Counted from the first letter of the stretch, positions 25,881 to 37,047 are shown. The stretch: DNA of 64,000 bases from Arthrobacter sp. zg-Y20 (GCF_030142075.1 NZ_CP126241.1:1054001-1118000); one strand, 5' to 3'. Numbers and translations: made by a program. Notes: generated by a model not told the origin, from the sequence alone.

Positions 25881-27053
25881 GTGACAGTTTGGGAATTCGT
25901 GGCAAATTCACTCGCAAAGCGTGGGGTAAAGATCGTTGGCCAAGCGGCCGTGATGGTGTGCCTGGTCCTGGGGCTGGTTGCCTTTGTGGGTGCCACCAAG
26001 ACGGTGGTGCTCACCGTCGACGGCGACCGCCAGGAGGTACAGACCTTCGGCGGCACTGTGGCTGACGCGCTGGCCGCCGCCCACGTGGAGGTGAATCCCG
26101 CAGACCGGATCACTCCGGCACCTGCCAGTGCCCTTACAGAGGACACTGCCATTGAAATCACCCGCGCACGCGCAGTGGAGGTCACGGTGGACGGCAACGG
26201 AACCACTGTGCACACCACGGGGGAAACCGTCGCCGACCTTGTGTCAGAGCTGCGGGTCTCCACGAATTCGGCGGTTTCCGCTTCCTTGGACACTTCCCTG
26301 GAGGGCCTGGACGGGCGTATTTCCATCTCGACCCCCAAGACCGTCTTCTTGATCGTGGACGGCGCCACCCACCCGGTCAGCACAACTGCCGGGACGGTGC
26401 GCGATGTGCTGAAGGAAATAGGCGTCAGCCTGGGGACGGCCGACCGGGTGTCGGCGCCCCGCAGTGCAGCGCTTGTGGATGGCATGGGCCTGAAAGTGAC
26501 CCGTGTCGCTGCCGGGAAACAGGAAACCGTAACCGAGCCGGTGCCCTTTACCAGCAGCGAGGTGCCGAACGCGGACATAGTCGAGGGCGAGAAAAAGGTC
26601 ACCACGCCCGGCGTCGACGGCGAACGCACCAAGGTCTTTTCCGTAACGGTCGTGGACGGCCGGGAAGTCAGCCGGACGCTGGTCAGCGAAAACGTCACGC
26701 GTGAGCCGGTGGCGGAAGCGGTGGCAGTGGGTACCAAGAAGCGCGCTGCGGCGGAAACCGGCGCGCCTGCCGCAGGGGCGGCCGCCGGATCCGGGGAGGC
26801 ACCGTCTTCGGGCACCTGGGCTGCCTTGGCACAGTGCGAATCCGGCGGCAACTGGCACATCAACACCGGCAACGGCTATTCCGGCGGCCTTCAGTTCAGC
26901 TCCGCCAGTTGGTTGGGCGCCGGCGGAGGCGCCTACGCTCCGACGGCCGGCGAGGCCACGCCTGAACAGCAGATTGCGGTGGCGGAGAAGCTCCGCGCAA
27001 GCGGCGGATGGGGTCACTGGCCGTCCTGCGCCTCAAAGCTGGGCCTGCTCTAG
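25881..27053 (+). CDS. rpfB: Resuscitation-promoting factor RpfB
   Basis: About 390 residues. An N-terminal signal anchor (hydrophobic residues 22-40) precedes three DUF348 repeats: VVLTVDGDRQEVQTFGG, VEVTVDGNGTTVHTTG and VFLIVDGATHPVSTTAG. A G5 domain follows (near 210-285, EPVPFTSSEV), and the C-terminal 75 residues are a lysozyme-like Rpf domain with catalytic Glu in AQCESGGNW and the paired Cys ending in PSCASKLG. It cleaves peptidoglycan during resuscitation and growth. The GTG start has no obvious ribosome site. It is followed by a convergent regulator only 11 bases away rather than by rsmA. Confidence 0.95.
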   Translation: MTVWEFVANSLAKRGVKIVGQAAVMVCLVLGLVAFVGATKTVVLTVDGDRQEVQTFGGTVADALAAAHVEVNPADRITPAPASALTEDTAIEITRARAVEVTVDGNGTTVHTTGETVADLVSELRVSTNSAVSASLDTSLEGLDGRISISTPKTVFLIVDGATHPVSTTAGTVRDVLKEIGVSLGTADRVSAPRSAALVDGMGLKVTRVAAGKQETVTEPVPFTSSEVPNADIVEGEKKVTTPGVDGERTKVFSVTVVDGREVSRTLVSENVTREPVAEAVAVGTKKRAAAETGAPAAGAAAGSGEAPSSGTWAALAQCESGGNWHINTGNGYSGGLQFSSASWLGAGGGAYAPTAGEATPEQQIAVAEKLRASGGWGHWPSCASKLGLL

Positions 27054-27064
27054 GTCCCGGGGGC

Positions 27065-28285
27065 TTAGCGTGTGGTGATTTCGTGGGCCAGGGCGGCCGC
27101 GTGTGCGGCACGGTCGCCGGCCCCCACCGCACGGAAAGACTGCTCGCTGTCGGCCAGGTAAAGGGACCCGGCGTCGGTCGCCCCGGTCCGGGCCAGTGCC
27201 AGGCCCAGATGGAGGGCAACTTCCCCTGCTGCCTGGGGCGGAAGCTCCTCCCGGTGTGCGTACACCTCGGAGAGGATGTCCACCGCCTGTATGTGTTCCC
27301 CGTTGAGATCCAGCCATAGCCCGCGGCTGTGGATCAGCTCCAACTGCTCCGCCGCCGGCAGCCCCACCACTGCCATCCCCACCTCGGCGTGCTCTATGCA
27401 GGCCAGCGTCTCGGCATCGTGAATGCCTGCCGCCAGCCGCATGGCGGCAGTGGAACTGTTGAAGCGTGCCCACAGCTCGACGTCGGATCCCGGGAGCAGC
27501 AGGACGGCGGCGTTCCGGTGGTAACGGAGTGCGGTGCCGTAATCCCCCCGGCGGAAGGCGACATTGCCCACGGCCCACAACGCCCGGCCCCTGGCCTCCC
27601 GTGGAAGTCCCGTTTCCAAAAGAGGCAGCACCAGCGTGCGGCAGTATTCCCATGCCTCGTCGATCTGCCCGAATTCGGCCAGTGCGGACGAAAGTGCTTC
27701 GCAGGCCTCAAGGAACAGCAAGGCTCCGGGCGCGGAGCCCTGTACCGACCGGAGGGCGGCACGGGCATGGGCCACCGCTTCGCCGAGTTCACCCATGCCC
27801 TGATACGCGCGGGCGAGGAGGATTTCCGCCTGGGCACGCAGGCCGGGATGCTCGGCAGCCAACGGATGGCGGAGCAGTCCGGACGCTTTCCCGGCTGCTT
27901 CCCGGACCCGGTACATGGCCTGCAGGCACCGGGCAGCCAAATGGGTCATTGCCCACCAGGACTGCTGGTCCCCGGCGGCTGCTGCGGCGTCGGCGGCCCG
28001 GCCGGCCAGCACACATGCCCCGCCGTAGTCGCGTTCATCCAGGGCCTGCCACGCCGAGAGTTCCAGGAACAAAGCTCCGTCTTCGCACGTACCGGAAGCG
28101 GCTCCGCCGCGGCCGCTTTCCAACCGCCGGCTCAACAGGGCCGGCGCTCCGGGTGCCGGTTCGCGGCGTCCGGTTTCAAGCAGGGAAATGTCCCGTGCCC
28201 TGAAAGTGCCGTTGCCGAGCTGTGCCTGCGTCAGATGCCGTTCCAACCGCGCCGTGCGCAGCTTTTCGCCGAATGATTTGCCCAT
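27065..28285 (-). CDS. XRE-type helix-turn-helix regulator with TPR-like region
   Basis: About 406 residues. An N-terminal HTH (FGEKLRTARLERHLTQAQLG, then ARDISLLETGRREP) covers residues 3-45. The remainder is an array of Ala/Leu-rich helix pairs typical of tetratricopeptide repeats (LARAYQGMGELGEAVAHA, VGNVAFRRGDYGTALRYH). Such proteins often sense a peptide or partner protein through the TPRs. ATG 28285 is chosen because the HTH begins directly after it. It sits between rpfB and rsmA, genes normally adjacent, in opposite orientation, so it looks inserted. Confidence 0.85.
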   Translation of the reverse strand: MGKSFGEKLRTARLERHLTQAQLGNGTFRARDISLLETGRREPAPGAPALLSRRLESGRGGAASGTCEDGALFLELSAWQALDERDYGGACVLAGRAADAAAAAGDQQSWWAMTHLAARCLQAMYRVREAAGKASGLLRHPLAAEHPGLRAQAEILLARAYQGMGELGEAVAHARAALRSVQGSAPGALLFLEACEALSSALAEFGQIDEAWEYCRTLVLPLLETGLPREARGRALWAVGNVAFRRGDYGTALRYHRNAAVLLLPGSDVELWARFNSSTAAMRLAAGIHDAETLACIEHAEVGMAVVGLPAAEQLELIHSRGLWLDLNGEHIQAVDILSEVYAHREELPPQAAGEVALHLGLALARTGATDAGSLYLADSEQSFRAVGAGDRAAHAAALAHEITTR

Positions 28286-28509
28286 CGTTGTTCCGCCAAT
28301 CACCGGGTGCGACAGCCTGTAGGGCCCCGCCAGTGCGATCGATGCTAGCCCCCGGAGCCGGGCCGCGGCAGAGCATCCGTCGCTTCTCGAAGGCAAAGCG
28401 GCCAAGTGCCTTCCGGGGTGCCCCGGGTGCGGAAACCGGGCCGTCGTTCACCGGAAAGAGCCCCCTGCGGCACCCGGATGCCGGCTCCGGCGCGTACGCC
28501 CCGCTCGGC
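28286..28509. other. Divergent region between the XRE regulator and rsmA
   Basis: There are about 220 bases with no gene. The XRE-TPR gene starts on the left without a clear -10 element; the right end carries the rsmA promoter. Confidence 0.5.
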
Positions 28510-28515
28510 TAGTAT
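28510..28515 (+). promoter_or_regulatory. -10 element (TAGTAT) of a leaderless rsmA promoter
   Basis: TAGTAT is 6 bases from GTG 28522 and there is no ribosome site, which predicts a leaderless mRNA. Confidence 0.6.
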
Positions 28516-28521
28516 TACTGG

Positions 28522-29406
28522 GTGAGTGAATCCGAACCCGCCCCCCGTTCATCGGTCCCTGCGCTGCTTGGCGCCACGGATATCCGGGCGCTGGCGGAGG
28601 AACTGGGTGTCCGCCCCACCAAAACGCTGGGCCAGAACTTTGTCATTGACGGGAACACCATCCGCCGGATCGTGGCTGCCGCGGATATCCGGCCCGGTGA
28701 AACGGTGCTGGAGGTCGGACCGGGACTGGGGTCGCTGACCTTGGGACTGCTCGACGCCGCCGGGACGGTGGTGGCCGTGGAGATTGATCCGGTCCTTGCC
28801 GGCAAGCTGCCCGATACCGTGGCACGGCGGAGGCCTGAATCCGCCTCGAACCTGCACGTGGTGCTGGGAGACGGCATGCGGATCACCGAGTTGCCGGCTG
28901 AACCCACGGCACTCGTGGCGAACCTGCCCTACAACGTTGCCGTGCCCGTTGTGCTGCACCTGCTCGAACACTTCCCCTCCCTCCAGCACGGGCTGGTGAT
29001 GGTCCAGGACGAAGTGGCAGACCGGATGGCGGCCGCCCCCGGCTCCAAGACCTACGGTGTGCCCTCGGTCAAGGCCGCGTGGTACGCCACCATGCGCAAG
29101 GCCGGCGTCATCGGCATGAATGTCTTCTGGCCGGCGCCGAAGATCGCCTCGGGCCTGGTTGGGTTCACCCGGCACGAACCGCCGCAGACCCGCGCGAGCC
29201 GCGAAGAGGTCTTTGCCGTGATCGACGCAGCCTTCGCGCAGCGCCGCAAGACGCTGCGTGCCGCCCTTGCCGGCTGGGCAGGCAGCCCGGCCGAAGCAGA
29301 GAAGGCGTTGCGCGCCGCGGGCGTGGATCCGAGTGCCCGGGGCGAAGTCCTGGACATCGCGGCGTTCGCGCGTATTGCCGAGGCCGCGAAACCGCTGGTT
29401 GCCTGA
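28522..29406 (+). CDS. rsmA: 16S rRNA dimethyladenosine transferase (RsmA/KsgA)
   Basis: A 294-residue enzyme. [10 protein letters not shown] opens the SAM fold; [10 protein letters not shown] is motif I; VEID is the acidic loop; NLPYNVAVP is the catalytic NLPY motif. The C-terminal helical domain is complete. It dimethylates A1518 and A1519 of 16S rRNA. Its loss gives kasugamycin resistance in other bacteria. It is followed by ispE with a 19-base gap, the conserved order. Confidence 0.96.
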   Translation: MSESEPAPRSSVPALLGATDIRALAEELGVRPTKTLGQNFVIDGNTIRRIVAAADIRPGETVLEVGPGLGSLTLGLLDAAGTVVAVEIDPVLAGKLPDTVARRRPESASNLHVVLGDGMRITELPAEPTALVANLPYNVAVPVVLHLLEHFPSLQHGLVMVQDEVADRMAAAPGSKTYGVPSVKAAWYATMRKAGVIGMNVFWPAPKIASGLVGFTRHEPPQTRASREEVFAVIDAAFAQRRKTLRAALAGWAGSPAEAEKALRAAGVDPSARGEVLDIAAFARIAEAAKPLVA

Positions 29407-29425
29407 GGGAAGAGACGCAGAAAAC

Positions 29426-30394
29426 ATGAGCGCACCGGCTTCCGTCCGTGTCCGGACCCCCGGCAAGATCAACGTCTCCCTGAAGGTCGGCCCGCCGCGG
29501 GCGGACGGCTACCACGGCGTAGCCAGCTTGTACCTGGCCGTGTCCCTCTTCGAGGAAGTCACCGCTACGGAGCTGGCAGGCGATGAAATCCGGCTGACCG
29601 TCAGTGATCCCGACAACCGCGTGCCCGTGGCCGGCATTCCGCTGGACGGCAGCAACCTCGCCGCCCGGGCCGCCCGCGCAGTAGCAGCCCGGGCCGGCCG
29701 GGCCTCGGCCGGGGTACACCTGCACATTGCCAAGCGGGTCCCCGTGGCCGGCGGCATGGGCGGAGGGTCGGCCGATGCCGCTGCGGCCCTGGTGGCCTGC
29801 AACGAACTGTGGCAGGCCGGGCTGGGAACCGGTGAGCTTACGGAGCTGGCCGCGGGCCTCGGCGCGGATGTGCCGTTCGCCTTGATGGGCGGTGCTGCTG
29901 CCGGCCTGGGCGTGGGGGACCGGCTGACCCCGGTGCCCGCACCGCAGCCGCTGCACTGGGTCCTGGTGCCGGCTGCCTACGGTCTTTCCACCCCGCAGGT
30001 CTTTGCGGCCTTGGACGCGCTCCGGGCCGATGCCAAGGTTGCCGAACCCGCGGAGGTGGACCCGCGGATCCTGGGCGCCCTGGCTGCCGGGAACACTGCC
30101 GGCCTGGCCGGCGTTCTAGTCAATGACCTGCAACCCGCCGCACTGGAACTGGCACCCGGGCTGGAATCCGTCCTTGCGGCCGGTGCCGGCAACGGCGCCC
30201 TGGCCGGCATGGTCTCCGGTTCCGGCCCCACCCTAGCCTTCCTCGCATCCTCAGAGGCCCATGCGGCCGCACTGGCCGAGGCGCTGCGCGGCGGGGGCCA
30301 CGCAGCCATAGCCGTCTACGGACCGGCACCGGGCGCCGTTGTCCTGCCGGAACCGGACCCGGATTCCGCCGCAACACCCACGCACAGAAAGTAG
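29426..30394 (+). CDS. ispE: 4-diphosphocytidyl-2-C-methyl-D-erythritol kinase
   Basis: A 322-residue GHMP kinase of the non-mevalonate isoprenoid pathway, which phosphorylates CDP-methylerythritol with ATP. RTPGKINVSLKVG and DGYHGVASLY lie at the N-terminus, the ATP loop VPVAGGMGGGSADAAAAL near residues 105-122, and SGSGPTLAFL near 270. ATG 29426 follows GGGAAGAG; a much longer frame in the same phase starts inside rsmA and is rejected. It runs 6 bases short of the ABC-F gene. Confidence 0.96.
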   Translation: MSAPASVRVRTPGKINVSLKVGPPRADGYHGVASLYLAVSLFEEVTATELAGDEIRLTVSDPDNRVPVAGIPLDGSNLAARAARAVAARAGRASAGVHLHIAKRVPVAGGMGGGSADAAAALVACNELWQAGLGTGELTELAAGLGADVPFALMGGAAAGLGVGDRLTPVPAPQPLHWVLVPAAYGLSTPQVFAALDALRADAKVAEPAEVDPRILGALAAGNTAGLAGVLVNDLQPAALELAPGLESVLAAGAGNGALAGMVSGSGPTLAFLASSEAHAAALAEALRGGGHAAIAVYGPAPGAVVLPEPDPDSAATPTHRK

Positions 30395-30400
30395 TACCGA

Positions 30401-32278
<1,878 letters not shown>

Positions 32279-32345
32279 GGAACCCGGGCAACTCAGGCGC
32301 AAGCGGCTCAGCCCCAGCGGCTCTGGAGCACGCTCACGAGGGCGC

Positions 32346-33425
32346 TCAGCCCAGCAGGCGTGGCAGGATGTGTTCGGCCAGCAGCGGCGACAGGTCAGTG
32401 CGCTGCGCCGCGGCGGCCGGGGCCAGCCAGAGGATTTCCTCGATCTCCGCCGCGGCGGCCGGTTCGACGCCGGCCGGGACGGTCCACGCGAACAGCCCGG
32501 CGTCAATGAAGGTGTTTTCCTCGTTGGCGGCCGGGCCGTACCAGCGGCCAAGGTCCGTCAGGTCTGCCGGGGCGGCCTGCACCCCGAGTTCCTCGCCCAT
32601 TTCGCGGGCAGCGGCCTGCACGAAAGACTCCCCGGGCTCCAGCTTGCCGCCGGGCTGCATAAAGCGCGAGGTGCCGCGCTTGCGGACCAGGAGGATGCGG
32701 CCGTCGTCGTCGGAGACCAGTACGGCGGAAAGGCGGAGGACGGCGGGGGAGCTGTCCGCGCTGCCGGTGGAAGCGACGGACGGTGCCCCGCCCGCCATGC
32801 CCGTGAGCTGCGGTTCCTTCTGCAGGCCTGTCAGCCCGTTCCAGGCCAGATTGACCAGGTGCGCCGCCACCGTGGCTTTGTCGGGGGTGCGGGAATCCAG
32901 CCACCACTGGCCGGTCATGGCGACCATTCCCACCAGCATCTGCGCATACATGCCGCCCACTTCGGCGCTGAGGCCGCGGCTGCCGAACTCCTTGGACAAA
33001 ATGTGCTCCACGTCCCGGGCAATACGGGAGAGCAGGGTGGAGAAGGTGCCGTCCGGCTGCGACGGCGGGGCGTCCCGGGTGAGGATCCGGAAGCCGTCGG
33101 TGTGGTTCTCGATGTAGTCCAGCAGTGCGTAGGCGGCCCGCTCCAGCAGGACACGGGGGCCCGCGGACGCATTCAAGGACTCGGTAACGGCAACGAGCAG
33201 GCGGTTGAACTCGGCCTCCACCACTTCGGTGTAGAGACCCTCCTTTGACCCAAAATGTTCATAAACCACCGGTTTGGACACACCGGCCGCGGCCGCGATC
33301 TCCTCGATGGTTGCGCCGTCGAGTCCGCGCAGCGCAAAGAGGCTGCGTGCCACTTCGATCAGCTGGGCACGGCGCTGGACACCGGTCATACGCAGGCGTG
33401 TAACGCCGGCGGAAGTCTTTACCAC
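32346..33425 (-). CDS. TetR-type regulator fused to a C-terminal NUDIX hydrolase domain
   Basis: A 359-residue single frame. Residues 15-63 form a TetR HTH ([21 protein letters not shown]); residues 65-205 resemble a TetR ligand domain. After a Gly/Ser/Ala linker (208-228), residues 230-359 are a NUDIX domain with a perfect box G260-x5-E266-x7-R274-E275-M-G-E278-E279-L-G281-V. A stand-alone TetR beside glmU is conserved in actinobacteria (Rv1019), so the added hydrolase is the novelty. The protein may bind or hydrolyse a nucleotide signal. GTG 33425 follows a TAGACT element by 6 bases, implying a leaderless mRNA. Confidence 0.9.
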   Translation of the reverse strand: MVKTSAGVTRLRMTGVQRRAQLIEVARSLFALRGLDGATIEEIAAAAGVSKPVVYEHFGSKEGLYTEVVEAEFNRLLVAVTESLNASAGPRVLLERAAYALLDYIENHTDGFRILTRDAPPSQPDGTFSTLLSRIARDVEHILSKEFGSRGLSAEVGGMYAQMLVGMVAMTGQWWLDSRTPDKATVAAHLVNLAWNGLTGLQKEPQLTGMAGGAPSVASTGSADSSPAVLRLSAVLVSDDDGRILLVRKRGTSRFMQPGGKLEPGESFVQAAAREMGEELGVQAAPADLTDLGRWYGPAANEENTFIDAGLFAWTVPAGVEPAAAAEIEEILWLAPAAAAQRTDLSPLLAEHILPRLLG

Positions 33426-33431
33426 CGCTCC

Positions 33432-33437
33432 AGTCTA
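33432..33437 (-). promoter_or_regulatory. -10 element (TAGACT) of a leaderless tetR-nudix promoter
   Basis: The minus-strand TAGACT is 6 bases from GTG 33425 and supports that start over the internal ATG codons. Confidence 0.55.
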
Positions 33438-33496
33438 CCCATCCGCCGGCGGCGTCCTGCGGCCAACTCGCGAACGCATCGGCTCCCGTGGCAGAC

Positions 33497-33502
33497 TAAA
33501 CT
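33497..33502 (+). promoter_or_regulatory. -10 element (TAAACT) upstream of tRNA-Gln
   Basis: TAAACT is about 30 bases before the tRNA 5' end, a suitable distance for a tRNA precursor. Confidence 0.4.
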
Positions 33503-33531
33503 CTTGTGTGCGTGGCTAGCCAGGCACAAGA

Positions 33532-33603
33532 TCCGCCCTGGTGTAATGGCAGCACCCCGGCCTTTGGAGCCGTGGAGTATAGGTTCGAATCCTATGGGCG
33601 GAA
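33532..33603 (+). tRNA. tRNA-Gln (anticodon TTG)
   Basis: A 72-base cloverleaf. The acceptor TCCGCCC (33532-33538) pairs with GGGCGGA (33596-33602), followed by discriminator A. The anticodon stem CCGGC/GCCG encloses the loop CTTTGGA with anticodon TTG, reading CAA/CAG. The T loop is GGTTCGAATCC. CCA is not encoded and must be added. It lies directly before glmU, a common actinobacterial arrangement. Confidence 0.93.
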
Positions 33604-33687
33604 CACTGTGCGGCGTGCCTCCGGGATGTTCCCGGGGTTGCCGCGCTGTTGATACATACCGGCCGTACCACCAAGGAGCGCCATCTC

Positions 33688-35196
33688 GTGACCACCAACG
33701 ATGTCCGGACCAACGGGAATTCTGCGGAGGGTTTGGCTGCGGTTATTGTCCTTGCTGCCGGTTCCGGGACGCGGATGAAGTCCCGGACCCCGAAGATCCT
33801 CCACACCGTCGGCGGAATCTCGATGCTCGGCCACGCACTGTCAGCCGCCGAAGCGCTGCACCCGCGGTTCCTGGCCGTGGTTGTGCGCCACGAACGCGAC
33901 CTGGTTTCGGCCCATGCCGCCGAGCATGTACCGGACGCCGTGATTGTGGACCAGGACGATGTTCCCGGCACCGGCCGTGCGGTCCAGGTGGCCGTCTCCG
34001 CGCTGGATGCGGTCAGTGAGCTGGACGGCACGGTGGTGGTCACCTACGGTGACGCACCCCTGCTGGAAGCGGACACCCTCCGCCGCCTCGTAGCCGTGCA
34101 CGAAACGGACGGCAACGCCGTGACCGTGCTGACCGCCAAGCTGGCCGACCCCTCCGGCTACGGACGGGTGCTGCGCGCCGAAGACGGCACAGTCACCGGC
34201 ATCGTGGAACACAAGGATGCCACCGACGCACAGCGTGCAGTGAATGAGATCAACTCCGGCATCTACGCTTTCGACGCCGCCGCGCTGCGCCGCGCGCTGG
34301 AATCGGTCACCACGCAGAACTCCCAGGGTGAGATGTACCTGACCGATGTGCTGGCCATTGCCCGGGACGCCGGCGGCCGGATCGCGGCCATGGTGACGGA
34401 GGACCAGTGGCAGGTCGAAGGCGCCAACGACCGGGTCCAGCTCGCCGCCCTCAATGCCGAACATAACCGGCGCGTCCTGGAGCGGTGGATGCGGGCCGGC
34501 GTCAGCATTGCCGACCCGGCCACCACTTGGATAGATTCCACCGTCACCCTGGCCGAAGACGTCACCATCCTGCCCGGCACGCAGCTGCACGGAACCACCA
34601 GCGTTGCCCGGGACGCCGTCGTCGGTCCGGACTCCACCCTGACGAACGTCCAGGTGGGGGAGGGTGCCTCGGTGGTCCGCACGCACGGCAGTGATGCCGT
34701 CCTCGGTGCCGGAGCCGCCGTCGGGCCCTTCGCTTATCTGCGTCCGGGAACGGTGCTGGGCGCCAAGGGCAAAATCGGGACGTTCGTGGAAACCAAGAAC
34801 GCCAATATCGGTGCAGGTTCGAAGGTTCCGCACCTTTCCTATGTGGGTGATGCCACTATCGGCGAGCAGTCCAACATCGGCGCAGCTTCCGTTTTCGTCA
34901 ACTACGACGGCGTAAACAAGCACCACACGACCATCGGTTCGCACGTCCGGATGGGCAGCGACAACATGTATGTGGCTCCCGTCACGGTCGGCGACGGGGC
35001 GTACAGTGGAGCCGGAACGGTGGTCCGCAAGGACGTCCCGGCAGGTGCCCTGGCCATCAACGTCGCCCCGCAGCGCAACTTGGACGGCTGGGTCGCGGAA
35101 CACCGGGCCGGCACTGCCGCCGCCGACGCCGCCGCAGCGGCCCTTTCAGCTTCTTCCCCCACAGGTAACCCCACGCGAGAAAGCGACCACGAATGA
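33688..35196 (+). CDS. glmU: Bifunctional N-acetylglucosamine-1-phosphate uridyltransferase / glucosamine-1-phosphate acetyltransferase
   Basis: About 502 residues. The uridyltransferase half begins LAAGSGTRMKSRTPKILH and contains VTYGDAPLL. The C-terminal half is a left-handed beta-helix with hexapeptide repeats (GPFAYLRPGTVLG, IGTFVETKNANIG) and the acetyl-transfer region YDGVNKHHTTIG. It makes UDP-GlcNAc for peptidoglycan and surface glycans. GTG 33688 follows AAGGAG at 9 bases; the longer frame to 33649 has no ribosome site. The last codons overlap prs. Confidence 0.96.
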   Translation: MTTNDVRTNGNSAEGLAAVIVLAAGSGTRMKSRTPKILHTVGGISMLGHALSAAEALHPRFLAVVVRHERDLVSAHAAEHVPDAVIVDQDDVPGTGRAVQVAVSALDAVSELDGTVVVTYGDAPLLEADTLRRLVAVHETDGNAVTVLTAKLADPSGYGRVLRAEDGTVTGIVEHKDATDAQRAVNEINSGIYAFDAAALRRALESVTTQNSQGEMYLTDVLAIARDAGGRIAAMVTEDQWQVEGANDRVQLAALNAEHNRRVLERWMRAGVSIADPATTWIDSTVTLAEDVTILPGTQLHGTTSVARDAVVGPDSTLTNVQVGEGASVVRTHGSDAVLGAGAAVGPFAYLRPGTVLGAKGKIGTFVETKNANIGAGSKVPHLSYVGDATIGEQSNIGAASVFVNYDGVNKHHTTIGSHVRMGSDNMYVAPVTVGDGAYSGAGTVVRKDVPAGALAINVAPQRNLDGWVAEHRAGTAAADAAAAALSASSPTGNPTRESDHE

Positions 35197-36176
35197 GCAG
35201 CGAAATCACCTCCAAGGGTGAAAAGAAGCTCGTCCTTGCCACAGGACGTGCCCATCCAGAGCTGGCAGAGGAGATAGCACGCTGCCTGGATACGGAGCTG
35301 CTGCCGCTGGCCGCATACGACTTCGCGAACGGTGAGATCTACGTCCGTCCCAATGAAAGCGTCCGCGGCACCGATGCCTTCGTCATCCAGGCGCATCCGG
35401 CCCCGCTGAACAACTGGCTGATGGAACAGCTGATCATGATCGATGCGCTCAAGCGGGCTTCCGCCCAGCGCATCACCGTGGTTTCCCCGTTCTACCCGTA
35501 CGCCCGGCAGGACAAGAAGGGCCGCGGCCGCGAGCCCATCTCCGCACGCCTGATTGCCGATCTGTACAAGACCGCCGGCGCGGACCGGATCATGAGCGTT
35601 GACCTGCACACCGCGCAGATCCAGGGCTTCTTCGACGGCCCGGTGGACCACCTGATGGCCATCCCGCTGCTGGCCGATTACATCCGCACCCGGGTGGATG
35701 CCTCCAACGTCACGGTCGTATCCCCGGATACCGGCCGCGTCCGCGTGGCAGAGCAGTGGGCCGAACGCCTTGGCGGCGCGCCGCTGGCCTTCGTGCATAA
35801 GAGCCGCGACCTCACGGTGCCCAACCAAGCTGTGTCCAAGCAGGTTGTGGGCCAGATTGAAGGCCGCACCTGCGTGCTGATCGATGACATGATCGACACC
35901 GGCGGAACCATCGCCGGCGCCGTGCGCGTCCTGAAGGAAGCCGGCGCCAAGGACGTCATCATCGCAGCCACGCACGCGGTGCTGTCCGATCCCGCTTCCC
36001 GGACCCTGGCCGAATCCGGTGCCCGCGAAGTGGTGGTCACCAACACGCTGCCCATTCCGGCAGCCAAGCGGTTCGAGCAGCTGACGGTACTCTCGATTGC
36101 CCCGATGATCGCCCGGGCCATCCGGGAAGTCTTCGAAGACGGCTCGGTCACCAGCCTGTTCGACGGCAAGGTCTAA
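35193..36176 (+). CDS. prs: Ribose-phosphate pyrophosphokinase
   Basis: A 327-residue PRPP synthetase with RQDKKGRGREPISARL (ATP and flexible-loop region), the metal-binding SVDLHTAQIQGFF and the PRPP loop IDDMIDTGGTIAGA. It makes PRPP from ribose 5-phosphate and ATP for nucleotides, His, Trp and decaprenyl-phospho-arabinose. The ATG overlaps the glmU stop by 4 bases, so the two are coupled, as in other actinobacteria. Confidence 0.96.
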   Translation: MSSEITSKGEKKLVLATGRAHPELAEEIARCLDTELLPLAAYDFANGEIYVRPNESVRGTDAFVIQAHPAPLNNWLMEQLIMIDALKRASAQRITVVSPFYPYARQDKKGRGREPISARLIADLYKTAGADRIMSVDLHTAQIQGFFDGPVDHLMAIPLLADYIRTRVDASNVTVVSPDTGRVRVAEQWAERLGGAPLAFVHKSRDLTVPNQAVSKQVVGQIEGRTCVLIDDMIDTGGTIAGAVRVLKEAGAKDVIIAATHAVLSDPASRTLAESGAREVVVTNTLPIPAAKRFEQLTVLSIAPMIARAIREVFEDGSVTSLFDGKV

Positions 36177-36193
36177 GCGGATCCCTTTCCGCA

Positions 36194-36239
36194 CACAAGG
36201 GCGCCCGCCCGGACTTCGGTTCGGGCGGGCGTCCTTGTG
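36194..36239 (+). terminator. Strong hairpin after prs
   Basis: An 18-bp stem (36194-36211 with 36222-36239, one G-T pair) has a 10-base loop. No T run follows, so it may need Rho or act mainly as an mRNA-stabilising end. Confidence 0.65.
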
Positions 36240-36438
36240 CTGGTAGCATTAACCCCGATGCCTAGGCGAGGGAGCGGCCCGGAATGATCCGGGCGGACTC
36301 CGTTATCGACGGTGGCTGGCAACTTCTGGCCGTACACGGGACCGATCCGGTCCGTACGGTGCACTGTTCCGAAACCGGCGCCTACGCCCATGGAAAGCCG
36401 ACACGGCACCCACGGAACACCACTTACAGGAGTTAGCA
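36240..36438 (+). promoter_or_regulatory. rplY promoter and long structured leader
   Basis: TAGCAT (36244-36249) is a plausible -10 box. The leader of about 180 bases contains a short hairpin (GCCCGGA/TCCGGGC) and a 9-codon ATG frame at 36258-36287 just after the predicted transcription start. It ends in AGGAG before rplY. A role in autogenous control by L25 is possible but not shown. Confidence 0.4.
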
Positions 36439-37047
36439 ATGTCTGAGCAGAAGCTCGCAGGAACCACCCGCACCGATTTCGGCAAGGGTGCAGCCCGCAA
36501 GGCCCGCGCCGCCGGCCAGATCCCCGCAGTCATTTACGGACACGGTGCCGATGTCATGCACATCCTGCTGCCGGCCAAGGCCACCACGCTGGCTGTCCGC
36601 ACCTCCAACGCCCTGCTGGAGATCGACGTCGACGGCGAGTCCCACCTGGCCCTGGCCAAGGATATCCAGCGCGACCCGATCAAGCAGATCATCGAGCACA
36701 TCGACCTGCTGACCGTCCGCAAGGGCGAAAAGGTCGAGGTAGAGGTCAACGTCCACGTTGAAGGCGAACTGGCTCCCGGCACCGCTGTATACAACCAGGA
36801 AGCCAACACGGTCCTGGTTGCCGCAGATGCCACCTCGCTGCCGGAGACCATCGTGGTCAACATTGAAGGCCGCACCGCCGGCGAGCACATCTACGCCAAG
36901 GACCTGGAGCTGCCGGCCGGCGTCGAGCTGCTGCTGGATCCCGAAACCATGGTCATCAACGTTTCCGAGTCCACCGTCCAGGACCTGGGCACCCCGTCTG
37001 ACGAAGAGGTTGCCATTGCAGCCGCTGAAGTCGGCGCCGAAGCGTAA
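36439..37047 (+). CDS. rplY: 50S ribosomal protein L25 (Ctc form)
   Basis: A 202-residue long-form L25. The N-terminal 5S rRNA-binding domain has ARKARAAGQIPAVIYG; the central HIDLLTVRKGEKVEVEV and the C-terminal TL5/Ctc domain (NIEGRTAGEHIYAKDLELP) follow, with an acidic end. It binds 5S rRNA in the large subunit. ATG 36439 follows ACAGGAGTTAGCA. It is followed by pth, the order found in mycobacteria (Rv1015c-Rv1014c). Confidence 0.96.
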   Translation: MSEQKLAGTTRTDFGKGAARKARAAGQIPAVIYGHGADVMHILLPAKATTLAVRTSNALLEIDVDGESHLALAKDIQRDPIKQIIEHIDLLTVRKGEKVEVEVNVHVEGELAPGTAVYNQEANTVLVAADATSLPETIVVNIEGRTAGEHIYAKDLELPAGVELLLDPETMVINVSESTVQDLGTPSDEEVAIAAAEVGAEA

